A DNA stretch of 64,000 nt from assembly GCF_002019635.1 (NCBI RefSeq), contig NZ_KV917371.1, positions 2,911,154 to 2,975,153 of the forward strand. The letters are read 5' to 3'. The DNA comes from Metabacillus halosaccharovorans. GTDB lineage: Bacteria; Bacillota; Bacilli; Bacillales; Bacillaceae. Below are positions 25,220 through 34,466 of this stretch, piece by piece (the first letter of the stretch is position 1; each line of letters starts with the position of its first letter). A program made the translations under genes and the position numbers. Below the pieces are notes generated by a model. That model was not told where the DNA came from and ran no database searches. It saw only the letters and a program-made list of their open reading frames with translations.

Positions 25220-25930
25220 ATGTATAATTATAGAGCAAATCAAAGTGTTGTGGCATATGGAGTAGGTGATGTGACTGGTGACAAGGTTCCTGATCATGTT
25301 TATTTAACAGGTACAAAAACACCTGATAGTCCATTTATTCAACAAATCACACTTCATGTTCAGGATGGGAGAACAGGTAGTATAACGAATGTTCCACTGC
25401 CCAAAAATGCAAATGCAGGGTATAATCCTTACTTATTTCTTGGTGATTTCACCGGAGATGGAGTGGCTGATATTTTGATTAGCATCGCTACAGGTGGAAG
25501 TGGCGGGATCATGTATCATTATCTGTACTCCTTCTTAAATAATAAGCCAAAACTTCTATTTGATTTTAATAAATATAACGAAGAATACACGTACGAAGTG
25601 ATCTATCAGGATAACTACAAAGTAAAGGTAATCAGTCAAAAAAATAATCAAACATATATGATTGATCTATCAATGAGAGATCCTGAATATTTAAATGAAA
25701 TATATGATAAAAATGGAAAGTTAAAGAATTCCATTACAGGTTTTGTGAACCCTCTAAGTGGGCTATATCCAGTAGATTTTGATTATAATCATGTGTTTGA
25801 GTTAGTAGCCTATCAAAAAATTGCCGGAAGATATAATGCTGATGCCTTAGGATATGTGTTAAACACATTAAGCTGGAAAAATAACAAGTTTCTTTTGCAA
25901 AATCAAAATGTAGCTATATTTGGATCCTGA
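25220..25930 (+). CDS. VCBS/FG-GAP-like repeat protein
   Basis: The 236-aa protein has two calcium-loop repeats of the FG-GAP/VCBS type: GDVTGDKVPDH (16-26) and GDFTGDGVADI (75-85), each followed by strand residues. It has no signal peptide or membrane segment, which suggests a cytoplasmic or spore-surface location rather than secretion. The ATG follows AAAAGGGGTGG. CATAGGATA at 25176-25184 fits a sigma-K -10 but lacks a matching -35. Similar proteins are encoded in many Bacillus genomes without known function. Confidence 0.7.
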   Translation: MYNYRANQSVVAYGVGDVTGDKVPDHVYLTGTKTPDSPFIQQITLHVQDGRTGSITNVPLPKNANAGYNPYLFLGDFTGDGVADILISIATGGSGGIMYHYLYSFLNNKPKLLFDFNKYNEEYTYEVIYQDNYKVKVISQKNNQTYMIDLSMRDPEYLNEIYDKNGKLKNSITGFVNPLSGLYPVDFDYNHVFELVAYQKIAGRYNADALGYVLNTLSWKNNKFLLQNQNVAIFGS

Positions 25931-26038
25931 AAAGTTTGAATCTTCAAAAAACAATGTCATAAAATATAACATGAATGTAGAATACCTCTTTTATCTTTTA
26001 TATAGTTAAGATAACAAAAAGGTAAAGGGGCTGTTGAC

Positions 26039-26107
26039 ATGAAAAAATCTAGAGTTGGCTTTATCACATTTTTAATCTTAACAGTAAGAACTGTATTCAC
26101 ATACTAA
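26039..26107 (+). CDS. Possible 22-aa membrane peptide
   Basis: ATG 26039 follows AAAGGGG at eight bases; the product MKKSRVGFITFLILTVRTVF then TY looks like a basic start plus one short hydrophobic helix. A terminator lies 15 nt after its stop. It could be a true small peptide or the stump of a signal-peptide gene. Confidence 0.3.
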   Translation: MKKSRVGFITFLILTVRTVFTY

Positions 26108-26121
26108 TATGACACGGACAC

Positions 26122-26149
26122 AAAGAGGATGAGACTCCTCTTTTTTTTT
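26122..26149 (+). terminator. Intrinsic terminator before repeat copy 2
   Basis: AAAGAGGA / TCCTCTTT with loop TGAGAC, then a continuous T-run to 26149. Confidence 0.85.
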
Positions 26150-26153
26150 GCAG

Positions 26154-26283
26154 GTAAGAATGTATAAAGTTTTGTACTTAGTGTTGGTGTCTAGACACTC
26201 AGGAATTGAAGACAAAGAACGTCTTCTATTTCTAAGTGTCTTATGCCTGTCGGGGCTGTTCAAGGAGCTTGCGCTTTTCTTAT
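26154..26283 (+). repeat. Compound palindromic interspersed repeat, copy 2 (left arm deleted)
   Basis: Leader TTTTGTACTTAGTGTTGGTG and right end GGGGCTGTTC...GCTTGCGCTTTTCT are kept. The segment with AGCGCC, AGCCCC and CATAAG is missing on the left. Inner stems ACACT/AGTGT, AGGAAT/ATTTCT and GAAGAC/GTCTTC remain. Confidence 0.85.
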
Positions 26284-26354
26284 GACAAAATTGTTTCCTG
26301 CTCCAATGTAAAGTAAAATAAAAGACAAATTCGATGAAGAAAAGGTGTTTTATT

Positions 26355-27473
26355 TTGAAGAAAATTATTGTCATTGGAGCGGGAATTCTGGGGGCATCAA
26401 CTGCTTATCACTTAGCAAAAGCTGGTGCGGATGTTACAGTCATTGACAGGAAGGATCGGGGACAAGCAACAGATGCAGCAGCGGGAATTGTTTGTCCATG
26501 GCTATCTCAACGACGTAACAAAGCATGGTATCAGCTCGTGAAAAATGGTGCTCGTTACTATCCTGAATTAATAAAGAAACTTGAAGAAGATGGAGAAAAA
26601 GAAACAGGATATAGTCGAGTAGGCGCGATAAGCTTACATCAAGATCCTGAGAAGTTAGAAAAAATGGCTGAACGTGCCCGGAAACGCAAGGAAGATGCAC
26701 CGGAAATTGGTGAAATTATGATTTTAACTCCTAACGAAACAAAAGCATTATTCCCTCCACTATCAAAAGAATATGGTGCTGTGTATGTGAGTGGTGGAGC
26801 GAGAGTTAACGGGAGAGCTTTGCGTAATGCCTTAGTACAAGGAGCGAAAAAGAATGGCGCCACTTTTATTGAAGGTAATGCCATTTCACTTATTCGGGAA
26901 GGTCGGACCATAAAGGGCGTAGAAATAGAGCAAGATCGATTTCAGGCTGAGCAGGTTCTTATTACTGGAGGGGCTTGGTCAAACGAATTAATCCAGCCAT
27001 TGGGAAAGAAATTTCAAGTTTCGCCTCAAAAGGCTCAAATTGTTCATCTTGAAATGTCAAATGAAGATACAAGTAAATGGCCGGTTGTCATGCCTCCAAA
27101 TAATCAATATATTTTAGCTTTTGATCAAGGAAGAATTGTTGTCGGGGCAACACATGAAGATGAGGCAGGCTTTGATGAGCGTGCAACAGCAGGAGGACTT
27201 CATGAAATTTTGACAAAAGCACTGGAGATTGCCCCGGGCTTACATGACAGCACACATCTTGAAACAAGAGTTGGATTTCGTCCATTTACACCAGGTTTTT
27301 TACCTGTCATCGGTTCACTGCCTGAATTTGAAGGACTCCTTTTGGCAAACGGATTAGGTGCATCAGGTTTAACAAGTGGTCCATATCTAGGAATGGAGCT
27401 CGCAAACCTTGCATTAGGGCAGGAACTGGATCTTGATTTGAGTCTATATCCAATTGCAAATGCTGTTGAATAA
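26355..27473 (+). CDS. FAD-dependent oxidoreductase (DAO/DadA family)
   Basis: The 372-aa protein begins with a Rossmann dinucleotide motif VIGAGILGASTAYHLAKAGA and the acidic VIDR that binds FAD ribose. DAO-family signs are AAAGIVCPW, GGARVNGRAL and the C-terminal GLLLANGLGASGLTSGPYLG. Such enzymes oxidise D-amino acids, glycine or related amines. Substrate cannot be given. Start TTG 26355 is preferred because AAAAGGTG lies nine bases before it; the ATG at 26334 sits upstream of that site. It is monocistronic, with a strong terminator. Confidence 0.85.
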   Translation: MKKIIVIGAGILGASTAYHLAKAGADVTVIDRKDRGQATDAAAGIVCPWLSQRRNKAWYQLVKNGARYYPELIKKLEEDGEKETGYSRVGAISLHQDPEKLEKMAERARKRKEDAPEIGEIMILTPNETKALFPPLSKEYGAVYVSGGARVNGRALRNALVQGAKKNGATFIEGNAISLIREGRTIKGVEIEQDRFQAEQVLITGGAWSNELIQPLGKKFQVSPQKAQIVHLEMSNEDTSKWPVVMPPNNQYILAFDQGRIVVGATHEDEAGFDERATAGGLHEILTKALEIAPGLHDSTHLETRVGFRPFTPGFLPVIGSLPEFEGLLLANGLGASGLTSGPYLGMELANLALGQELDLDLSLYPIANAVE

Positions 27474-27509
27474 GAAAAGGATGAGCCGAGTTATGCTCAT
27501 CCTTTTCTT
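27472..27509 (+). terminator. Terminator of the FAD oxidoreductase gene
   Basis: AAGAAAAGGATGAGC / GCTCATCCTTTTCTT, 15 bp perfect; overlaps the stop codon. Confidence 0.9.
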
Positions 27510-27540
27510 ATCGATTTTATGAAATAGTCTGAGAAAATGG

Positions 27541-27655
27541 TGTCTGCAAAAATAACCGAAAAACTGCAAGATTAAATCTGTAAGCTGCAAAAATATGCTG
27601 AGGATTGCAAAAATAAAGTCAAAGTTGCAAGAAAATCTATAACTTTGCAAAATTG
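27541..27655 (+). repeat. Degenerate 20-nt tandem array, copy C (TGCAA type)
   Basis: TGCAA at 27545, 27565, 27586, 27606, 27626 and 27646, that is a 20-nt period with one 21. The unit is close to YTGCAAAAATAWDSTSAARR. It starts about 35 nt after the terminator of the FAD oxidoreductase gene. The unit sequence differs from arrays A and B but the period and position are the same. Confidence 0.8.
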
Positions 27656-27714
27656 TCTATCTCAAAACGAATTTCCTTGTGAAACAACAACGTAATAAGT
27701 AAATATCTCTATCC

Positions 27715-27834
27715 CTACATAGCATAAACCATCACTTTTACAGTAAAAACACTTAATTGATAGAGAAAATACACACTAAAAGCCACAAATGTAAAGAAAA
27801 CTAAAAAGATAGCAGGAACAATACGTTTTACCAT
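27715..27834 (-). CDS. Small single-pass membrane protein, 39 aa
   Basis: The ATG 27834 follows GCGAGG at about seven bases. The product starts MVKRIVPAIFLVFFTFVAFS and continues VYFLYQLSVF, giving a basic start and one long hydrophobic helix, and ends in TAG. Most of the protein is membrane segment. No family is recognised. It stands divergent from the first LacI gene. Confidence 0.5.
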   Translation of the reverse strand: MVKRIVPAIFLVFFTFVAFSVYFLYQLSVFTVKVMVYAM

Positions 27835-28024
27835 TATATAAACCTCGCAATCTAGTAAGATAATAGCAGTATGGTCAAAAAACATTTTTTTATACGCTAA
27901 GTGAAAAAAAGTTTATCCAATAAATAAATAAAAACTAGTAAAATTAATAATGTAAACGTATAATATTTAGTAAATATATTAGAAATAATTGTGAGTGCGT
28001 ACTACTTAAAATGGCGAACAGTAG

Positions 28025-29080
<1,056 letters not shown>

Positions 29081-29089
29081 GCAGTAAGA

Positions 29090-29124
29090 AGGAACCTCTG
29101 ATGTAATATAAATAGAGGTTCTTT
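29090..29124 (+). terminator. Terminator of LacI regulator 1
   Basis: GAACCTCT / AGAGGTTC with a 14-nt loop and TTT after it. Confidence 0.7.
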
Positions 29125-29187
29125 CATATATTTTTTGAGGGTAAGAGGATAATAGATTTATTTTTTAAAGGAAAATAAGGATTGTTC

Positions 29188-29217
29188 TTGATCTTCTGCT
29201 ACCATTCATTATATAAT
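29188..29217 (+). promoter_or_regulatory. Promoter of LacI regulator 2
   Basis: TTGATC (29188-29193), 18-nt spacer, perfect TATAAT (29212-29217). The operator at 29231 lies just downstream. Confidence 0.6.
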
Positions 29218-29230
29218 GACATCAAAGTTA

Positions 29231-29244
29231 GTTAACCGTTTAAC
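29231..29244 (+). promoter_or_regulatory. LacI-type operator upstream of LacI regulator 2
   Basis: GTTAACCGTTTAAC, 14 bp, near-perfect palindrome with central CG. The same site (12 of 14 bases) occurs at 30329-30342. It lies between the TATAAT and the Shine-Dalgarno sequence, suiting autorepression. Confidence 0.65.
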
Positions 29245-29254
29245 CGGAGGCAAA

Positions 29255-30280
29255 ATGAAGCAGAAAATAACGATAAGAGATGTAGCAAAACATGCCGGGG
29301 TTTCACCAGCGACTGTTTCCTATGTGCTTAATGGTATAAACAAGGTATCAGAAGAAACAAAGGAAAGAGTTATGCTTTCTATTCGTGAGCTTAACTATCA
29401 GCCTGATTTTACGGCAATTAGTTTATCAAAAAGAAAATCAAATATGATCGGTGTTATAATGCCGCTCGTAGGTGATACGCTTGCACCCATTCTTAAGGAC
29501 AACCCTTATTTTAGTGAGCTTCTAAGCGGAGTCGAATATATCTGTCGTAAAAGTGGTTATGATTTTGTTTTATCAGGCATTTCCAATGCGGAAGAATGTA
29601 AAAACTGGATTATGAAGAGAAATTTAGATGGACTAATCGTTTTAGGGAAATTTCCTTTATATTTATTAGAAGAAATGAAAACGCTGTCTATACCGCTGGT
29701 TTTTATTGACTCCTTCGAGGATTATACAAATCATTATCATAATATACGTATAGATGATGAACTAGGTGGATATCTGGGCACAAAGCATTTAATAGAATTA
29801 GGTCACCGTAATATATGCTTTATCCCCAATGGAAAAGTTGATTATGCGGTAGATGGCCAGAGATTTTTAGGATTTAAACGGGCATTAGCTGAAGGGAATA
29901 TACCACTTAAAGACGAAATGGTGCTAGAAGGAAGATACAATTCCTTTGAAAACGGCTATTTAATTGGAAAAGATCTCGTGAAAAATAAAAACATAACAGC
30001 AATCTTCACTTCATCAGATATTACGGCATTAGGGATTATGAAAGCAGCTAATGATTCTGGTCTAAGAATTCCTGATGATCTATCAATTGTAGGTTTTGAT
30101 GATTTAATGATCAGCCGCTACTCTTCACCAAGCTTAACAACCATTCGCCAAGATGTTTTTCGTAAAGGGGCGGTTGCAACTGAAACAGCCATCCATGCAA
30201 TAGAAAATGAAGATGTGAAGACAGAAGAAATTATGCTTTCTGTTGAATTAGTAGTCAGAGGATCGACTAAGGAAAAATAA
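29255..30280 (+). CDS. LacI-family regulator 2, likely repressor of the ThuA operon
   Basis: The 341-aa protein has a LacI HTH (ITIRDVAKHAGVSPATVSYV, residues 4-23), hinge, and effector-binding domain (VGFDDLMISRYSSPSLTTIR near 285). ATG 29255 follows GGAGG at four bases; the frame reaches back to 29216 through the operator. Matching operators before itself and before thuA suggest it represses both and is relieved by a sugar or keto-sugar. Ligand is unknown. It is only distantly like LacI regulator 1. Confidence 0.87.
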   Translation: MKQKITIRDVAKHAGVSPATVSYVLNGINKVSEETKERVMLSIRELNYQPDFTAISLSKRKSNMIGVIMPLVGDTLAPILKDNPYFSELLSGVEYICRKSGYDFVLSGISNAEECKNWIMKRNLDGLIVLGKFPLYLLEEMKTLSIPLVFIDSFEDYTNHYHNIRIDDELGGYLGTKHLIELGHRNICFIPNGKVDYAVDGQRFLGFKRALAEGNIPLKDEMVLEGRYNSFENGYLIGKDLVKNKNITAIFTSSDITALGIMKAANDSGLRIPDDLSIVGFDDLMISRYSSPSLTTIRQDVFRKGAVATETAIHAIENEDVKTEEIMLSVELVVRGSTKEK

Positions 30281-30326
30281 CACTTTAAGGAGGTGAACTC
30301 ATCTAATCTCATTGTGTAATGATGAA

Positions 30327-30354
30327 TTGTTAACCGGTTCACTATATGTATAAA
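30327..30354 (+). promoter_or_regulatory. thuA promoter overlapped by LacI operator
   Basis: TTGTTA (30327-30332), 16-nt spacer, TATAAA (30349-30354). The operator GTTAACCGGTTCAC occupies 30329-30342, covering the -35 and spacer, so a bound repressor would block RNA polymerase. Confidence 0.6.
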
Positions 30355-30381
30355 AAATAAATTTTGATTAGGGTGATATAA

Positions 30382-31104
30382 ATGACAAACGTAACAGTAT
30401 GGAATGAAAATAGACATGAACAGAAAAATCCGGTCGTAAGTGAAATTTATCCTAAAGGAATTCACGGTGCGATTGCCGAATTTCTACAAGAAGATAATTA
30501 TGAGGTTAGAACAGCTACATTAGATGAGCCTGAGCATGGGTTAACCGATGAAGTTCTGGAAAATACAGATGTACTAGTATGGTGGGGACATCTTGCCCAT
30601 CATGAAGTTGATGATTCAATCGTAGAAAAAGTTCAACAAAGAGTACTTGATGGAATGGGACTTGTTGTCTTGCATTCAGGTCATTTTTCTAAAATTTTCA
30701 AAAAGTTAATGGGGACTAGCTGTGATTTAAAATGGCGTGAAGCGGATGATAAAGAACGTCTATGGGTTGTAGATCCTAGCCATCCAATTGCTGACGGTGT
30801 TGGAGAATACATTGAACTTGAAAAAGAAGAAATGTATGGTGAGCACTTTGATATTCCGGCTCCGGACGAATTAATTTTCACAAGCTGGTTTGAAGGTGGA
30901 GAAATCTTCAGAAGTGGCTGTGTATTCAAACGTGGTAACGGAAAAGTATTCTATTTCCGACCGGGACATGAAACATATCCTACGTACCACAATGAACAAG
31001 TTCAACTTGTCATTAAAAATGGCGTAAAGTATGTAAGCCCTGTCAACCGCAAGCGTCCAGTGTATGGAAATGCAAAACCGCTTGAGACTATTTCAGCAAA
31101 ATAA
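30382..31104 (+). CDS. ThuA-family protein
   Basis: The 240-aa protein has the class I glutamine amidotransferase-like fold of Thu[15 protein letters not shown] (about 53-66), [18 protein letters not shown] (about 94-111) and [13 protein letters not shown] (about 193-205). ThuA is named from trehalose use in rhizobia, where it works with a Gfo/Idh dehydrogenase on 3-keto-disaccharides. The exact chemistry is not settled. It is the first gene of a four-gene operon with two dehydrogenases and an isomerase, ahead of which lies the LacI operator. No signal peptide, so it is cytoplasmic. Confidence 0.85.
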   Translation: MTNVTVWNENRHEQKNPVVSEIYPKGIHGAIAEFLQEDNYEVRTATLDEPEHGLTDEVLENTDVLVWWGHLAHHEVDDSIVEKVQQRVLDGMGLVVLHSGHFSKIFKKLMGTSCDLKWREADDKERLWVVDPSHPIADGVGEYIELEKEEMYGEHFDIPAPDELIFTSWFEGGEIFRSGCVFKRGNGKVFYFRPGHETYPTYHNEQVQLVIKNGVKYVSPVNRKRPVYGNAKPLETISAK

Positions 31105-31135
31105 TCTTAGATATACACTTTGAAATCATAAAAAA

Positions 31136-31155
31136 GAAGGGGAGAGTTCCCCTTC
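31136..31155 (+). other. Intercistronic hairpin between thuA and the first dehydrogenase
   Basis: GAAGGGGA / TCCCCTTC with loop GAGT. Only TATAAAAATGG follows, so it is more likely an mRNA stability or partial-termination element than a full terminator. Confidence 0.6.
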
Positions 31156-31177
31156 TATAAAAATGGAGGAATGTAAA

Positions 31178-32209
31178 ATGGGTAAATTACGAGTTGGAGT
31201 TATTGGATGTGGAAGTATTGCACAATATCGTCACCTTCCTGAATATGCAGCAAACCAGAATGTTGAACTAGTAGCAGTATGTGACATCGTGGAAGACCGT
31301 GTAAAAGAAGTTGCAAATAAATACGGTGCAAAAGCATTTACTGACTATAAAGAACTTATTGCAAGTGGAGAAGTAGATGTAATTAGCGTATGTACTCCAA
31401 ACTACCTTCATGCACCTGTCTCAATTGAAGCCTTAAACAATGGTCTTCACGTATTATGTGAAAAACCGATGGCAACATCTCAAGAAGAAGCAGATGCAAT
31501 GATTGAAGCAGCGAAAAAGAATGATAAAAAACTAATGATTGCTCATAACCAACGTTTTGTACGTTCTCATGAGCTTGCACGCCAGCTAATTGAAAGCGGT
31601 GCACTTGGAAAAATCTACAGCTTCCGTACAGCATTCGGTCATCCGGGACCAGAAGGCTGGAGTATCGATGGAAGAGAAAGCTGGTTCTTTGAAAAAGAAA
31701 AAGCATATATCGGTGCAATGGGTGATTTAGGTGTTCACAAAACAGATTTAATGCGCTATTTACTTGGAGAAGAAATTGTTGAAGTTGGTGCTTTCATTGA
31801 AACAACAGCAAAAGAAGGTGCTGATGTAGATGATACAGCTGTTTGTGCCCTTAAAACAGAAAGTGGAATCATTGGAACTCTTGCAGCAAGCTGGTCTTAT
31901 ACAGCAAAAGAAGATAATTCAACCATCATCTATGGTGAAAAAGCGATCCTGCGCTTGGAAGACAATCCAACATATTCATTAGTTGTTCAATACACAAATG
32001 GTGAAGTTGTGAACTATGCATTAGGTAAAATTCAATCAAATGATGAGGGTGGCCAAAACACAACTCATGTGATTGATAACTTTGTCACATCAATTGTAGA
32101 AAACACAGAGCCGCCAATTAACGGTGAAGAAGGTATGAAGTCATTAGCTGTTATTTTAGCAGCCATTAAATCAAATGAAACAAAAACAATTGCTAAAGTA
32201 TTTGAGTGA
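31178..32209 (+). CDS. Gfo/Idh/MocA oxidoreductase 1
   Basis: The 343-aa protein has the N-terminal NAD(P) fold VGVIGCGSIAQYRHLPEYA and the catalytic Lys in LCEKPMA (about 94-100). MGDLGVHKTDLMRYLLG (about 180-196) provides the Asp/His catalytic pair. It would oxidise or reduce a sugar hydroxyl or keto group. ATG 31178 follows GGAGG at eight bases. It shares only general likeness with the next gene, so the two probably act on different positions or substrates of one pathway. Confidence 0.88.
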   Translation: MGKLRVGVIGCGSIAQYRHLPEYAANQNVELVAVCDIVEDRVKEVANKYGAKAFTDYKELIASGEVDVISVCTPNYLHAPVSIEALNNGLHVLCEKPMATSQEEADAMIEAAKKNDKKLMIAHNQRFVRSHELARQLIESGALGKIYSFRTAFGHPGPEGWSIDGRESWFFEKEKAYIGAMGDLGVHKTDLMRYLLGEEIVEVGAFIETTAKEGADVDDTAVCALKTESGIIGTLAASWSYTAKEDNSTIIYGEKAILRLEDNPTYSLVVQYTNGEVVNYALGKIQSNDEGGQNTTHVIDNFVTSIVENTEPPINGEEGMKSLAVILAAIKSNETKTIAKVFE

Positions 32210-32214
32210 TAAAA

Positions 32215-33237
32215 ATGAATAAACTACGTATCGGAATCATTGGTGTTGGCGGAATTGCACAAGGCCGCCATATTCCAGCCTTTCAAAGCTTTGCTGATGA
32301 CTGTGTGATTACAGCAGTCAGTGATGTAAATATAGAGAGAGCACAGGAAGTTGCAACAACAAACAATATAGAACATGTAGTAGAAGATTATCGTGAACTA
32401 TTTCAGCATGTTGATGCCGTATGTATTTGTACACCGAATAAGTTCCACGCTGAAATTACAATCGCCGCTTTAGAAGCGGGAGTAAATGTCCTTTGTGAAA
32501 AGCCAATGGCACTTTCTGCAGAAGAATGTGAAAGAATGCTGGAAGCTTCAAAGCGTACAGGGAAAGTATTAGCGATAGCGTATCACTATCGTTTTATGAA
32601 AAACTCTCAAGCTGCTAAACAATTAATGGAAGAAGTGGGAACTCCGCTTGTCACAAGAGTTCAAGCATTGAGAAGAAGAAAAGTTCCTGGCTGGGGTGTG
32701 TTCACAAACAAATCCCTTCAAGGTGGAGGTAGTTTAATAGACTATGGCTGCCATCTGTTGGACCTTGCCATTTGGTTAATGGGAAGTCCGAAACATGTAG
32801 AAGTAAACGGCAGCACATATAATGTGTTAAGCAAAACGCCAAATGGTGTCAACCAATGGGGAACCTTTGATCATGAAACCTTTGATGTAGATGATCATGT
32901 GACAGCATACATTAAGTTTGAAAATGGTGCTTCGCTCTTATTGGAAACATCATGGGCAGCAAATATACTAGACGATCAGGAACATCTAAGTATCTCAGGA
33001 GTAGATGGCGGTATAAGTGTATTTCCACTTGAGCTCTACACAGCCAAAAACGGCATGTTAATGAATAGCCAAGCTGCTTGGGTACAAGGTGAAGATAACC
33101 CTGGAATTGCTCAGGTGAAAAACTTCATTGATGCATGTCGTGGAGAAGCTGAGTTAGTCGTAAAACCTGAAGAAGCATTACAAGTTTCACAGATTATCGA
33201 TGCAATTTATCAATCTGCTGAAAGAACTAAGGGATAA
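32215..33237 (+). CDS. Gfo/Idh/MocA oxidoreductase 2
   Basis: The 340-aa protein has IGIIGVGGIAQGRHIPAF for NAD(P), the catalytic Lys in LCEKPMALS, and GGGSLIDYGCHLLDLAIW with the Asp/His pair. ATG 32215 comes five bases after the previous stop, so translation is probably coupled; a GTG at 32206 overlaps that stop and is less likely. The body (RALRRRKVPGWGVFTNK) resembles the YvaA/MocA-like group more than the first dehydrogenase. Confidence 0.88.
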   Translation: MNKLRIGIIGVGGIAQGRHIPAFQSFADDCVITAVSDVNIERAQEVATTNNIEHVVEDYRELFQHVDAVCICTPNKFHAEITIAALEAGVNVLCEKPMALSAEECERMLEASKRTGKVLAIAYHYRFMKNSQAAKQLMEEVGTPLVTRVQALRRRKVPGWGVFTNKSLQGGGSLIDYGCHLLDLAIWLMGSPKHVEVNGSTYNVLSKTPNGVNQWGTFDHETFDVDDHVTAYIKFENGASLLLETSWAANILDDQEHLSISGVDGGISVFPLELYTAKNGMLMNSQAAWVQGEDNPGIAQVKNFIDACRGEAELVVKPEEALQVSQIIDAIYQSAERTKG

Positions 33238-33388
33238 ATTAGTAGAACTGAATTCGTATAGGTTGTTGCTTTAGAATACTATTTTTATAACCTTAGTGTC
33301 TGGAGCGTAATGGAACTTGTTCTTAGAGATTAACTATATTATTAGTTAAAAGTGTTCAACCATAATCCAAATTACAGGAGGAATTCCA

Positions 33389-34357
33389 ATGAAATTAGGC
33401 GTATTTACAGTACTTTTTAATGACAAATCATTTGAAGAAATGTTAGATCGTGTGAAAGCATCAGGCCTTCACGCAGTAGAAATCGGTACAGGCGGATATC
33501 CTGGAAATACTCATTGCGAATTAGATGCTCTACTGGAAAGCGAAGAAAAGCGTAACGAATATCTTGCGAAAATCCAAGAGCGCGACCTCATCATCAGTGC
33601 ATTCAGCTGTCACGGTAACCCGATTTCACCAGACAAAGAATTGGCAAAAGACCATCATGAGACAATCATGAAAACAATCAAACTAGCTTCACTAATGAAT
33701 GTACCTGTTGTTAATACATTCTCAGGTACACCAGGTGACAGTGAAGATGCGAAATATCCTAACTGGCCTGTCACACCTTGGCCGAATGAATATGGTGATG
33801 TGTTAAAATGGCAATGGGAAGAAAAACTAATTCCGTACTGGAAAGAAGTCGGAGCATATGCACAAGAGCATAATGTGAAAATTGGCTTGGAATTACACGG
33901 CGGATTCTTAGTTCACACTCCATATACATTATTAAAACTTCGCGAAGAAACATGTGATGCAATCGGCGCTAACTTAGATCCAAGTCATCTTTGGTGGCAA
34001 GGTATTGATCCGGTAGCAGCGATCAAAATTTTAGGAAAAGCAAATGCTATTCACCATTTCCATGCAAAAGATACATACATTGATCAAGACAATGTAAATA
34101 TGTATGGATTAACGGACATGCAGCCATACGGCGAAGTTCAAACAAGAGCATGGACATTCAGATCTGTTGGTTGTGGACACAGCTTAACAGAATGGAATGA
34201 TATCATGAGTGCCCTTCGCACATACAACTACGATTATGTTGTAAGCATCGAACATGAAGACCCAATTATGTCAATTGACGAGGGCTTCGAGCGAGCTGTT
34301 ACAAACCTGAAAACAGTATTAATCAATGACCAGCCATCTCAAATGTGGTGGGTATAA
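33389..34357 (+). CDS. Sugar phosphate isomerase/epimerase (AP endonuclease 2 fold)
   Basis: The 322-aa TIM-barrel protein shows the metal ligands of the family: GLELHGG (about 170-176), GANLDPSHLWW (about 193-203), HHFHAKDT (about 223-230) and SIEHEDP (about 291-297). Enzymes like this isomerise or epimerise keto-sugars, or cleave 3-keto-glycosides when paired with Gfo/Idh dehydrogenases. A 150-nt gap before it holds an inverted repeat (TTAACT 33330-33335, AGTTAA 33344-33349) and may hold a second promoter. It follows CAGGAGG. Last gene of the ThuA operon. Confidence 0.87.
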   Translation: MKLGVFTVLFNDKSFEEMLDRVKASGLHAVEIGTGGYPGNTHCELDALLESEEKRNEYLAKIQERDLIISAFSCHGNPISPDKELAKDHHETIMKTIKLASLMNVPVVNTFSGTPGDSEDAKYPNWPVTPWPNEYGDVLKWQWEEKLIPYWKEVGAYAQEHNVKIGLELHGGFLVHTPYTLLKLREETCDAIGANLDPSHLWWQGIDPVAAIKILGKANAIHHFHAKDTYIDQDNVNMYGLTDMQPYGEVQTRAWTFRSVGCGHSLTEWNDIMSALRTYNYDYVVSIEHEDPIMSIDEGFERAVTNLKTVLINDQPSQMWWV

Positions 34358-34369
34358 GATAAAGATTGG

Positions 34370-34400
34370 CCCCTCTAGTACCAGAGGGGTTTTCTTTTTT
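34370..34400 (+). terminator. Terminator of the ThuA operon
   Basis: CCCCTCT / AGAGGGG with loop AGTACC, then a T-rich tail. Confidence 0.88.
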
Positions 34401-34466
34401 TGCAAAAAATCTGTATGATGGAGAATAGATTCGTTTGACGGAAATAAATGAAGCATAGGTGAAAAG

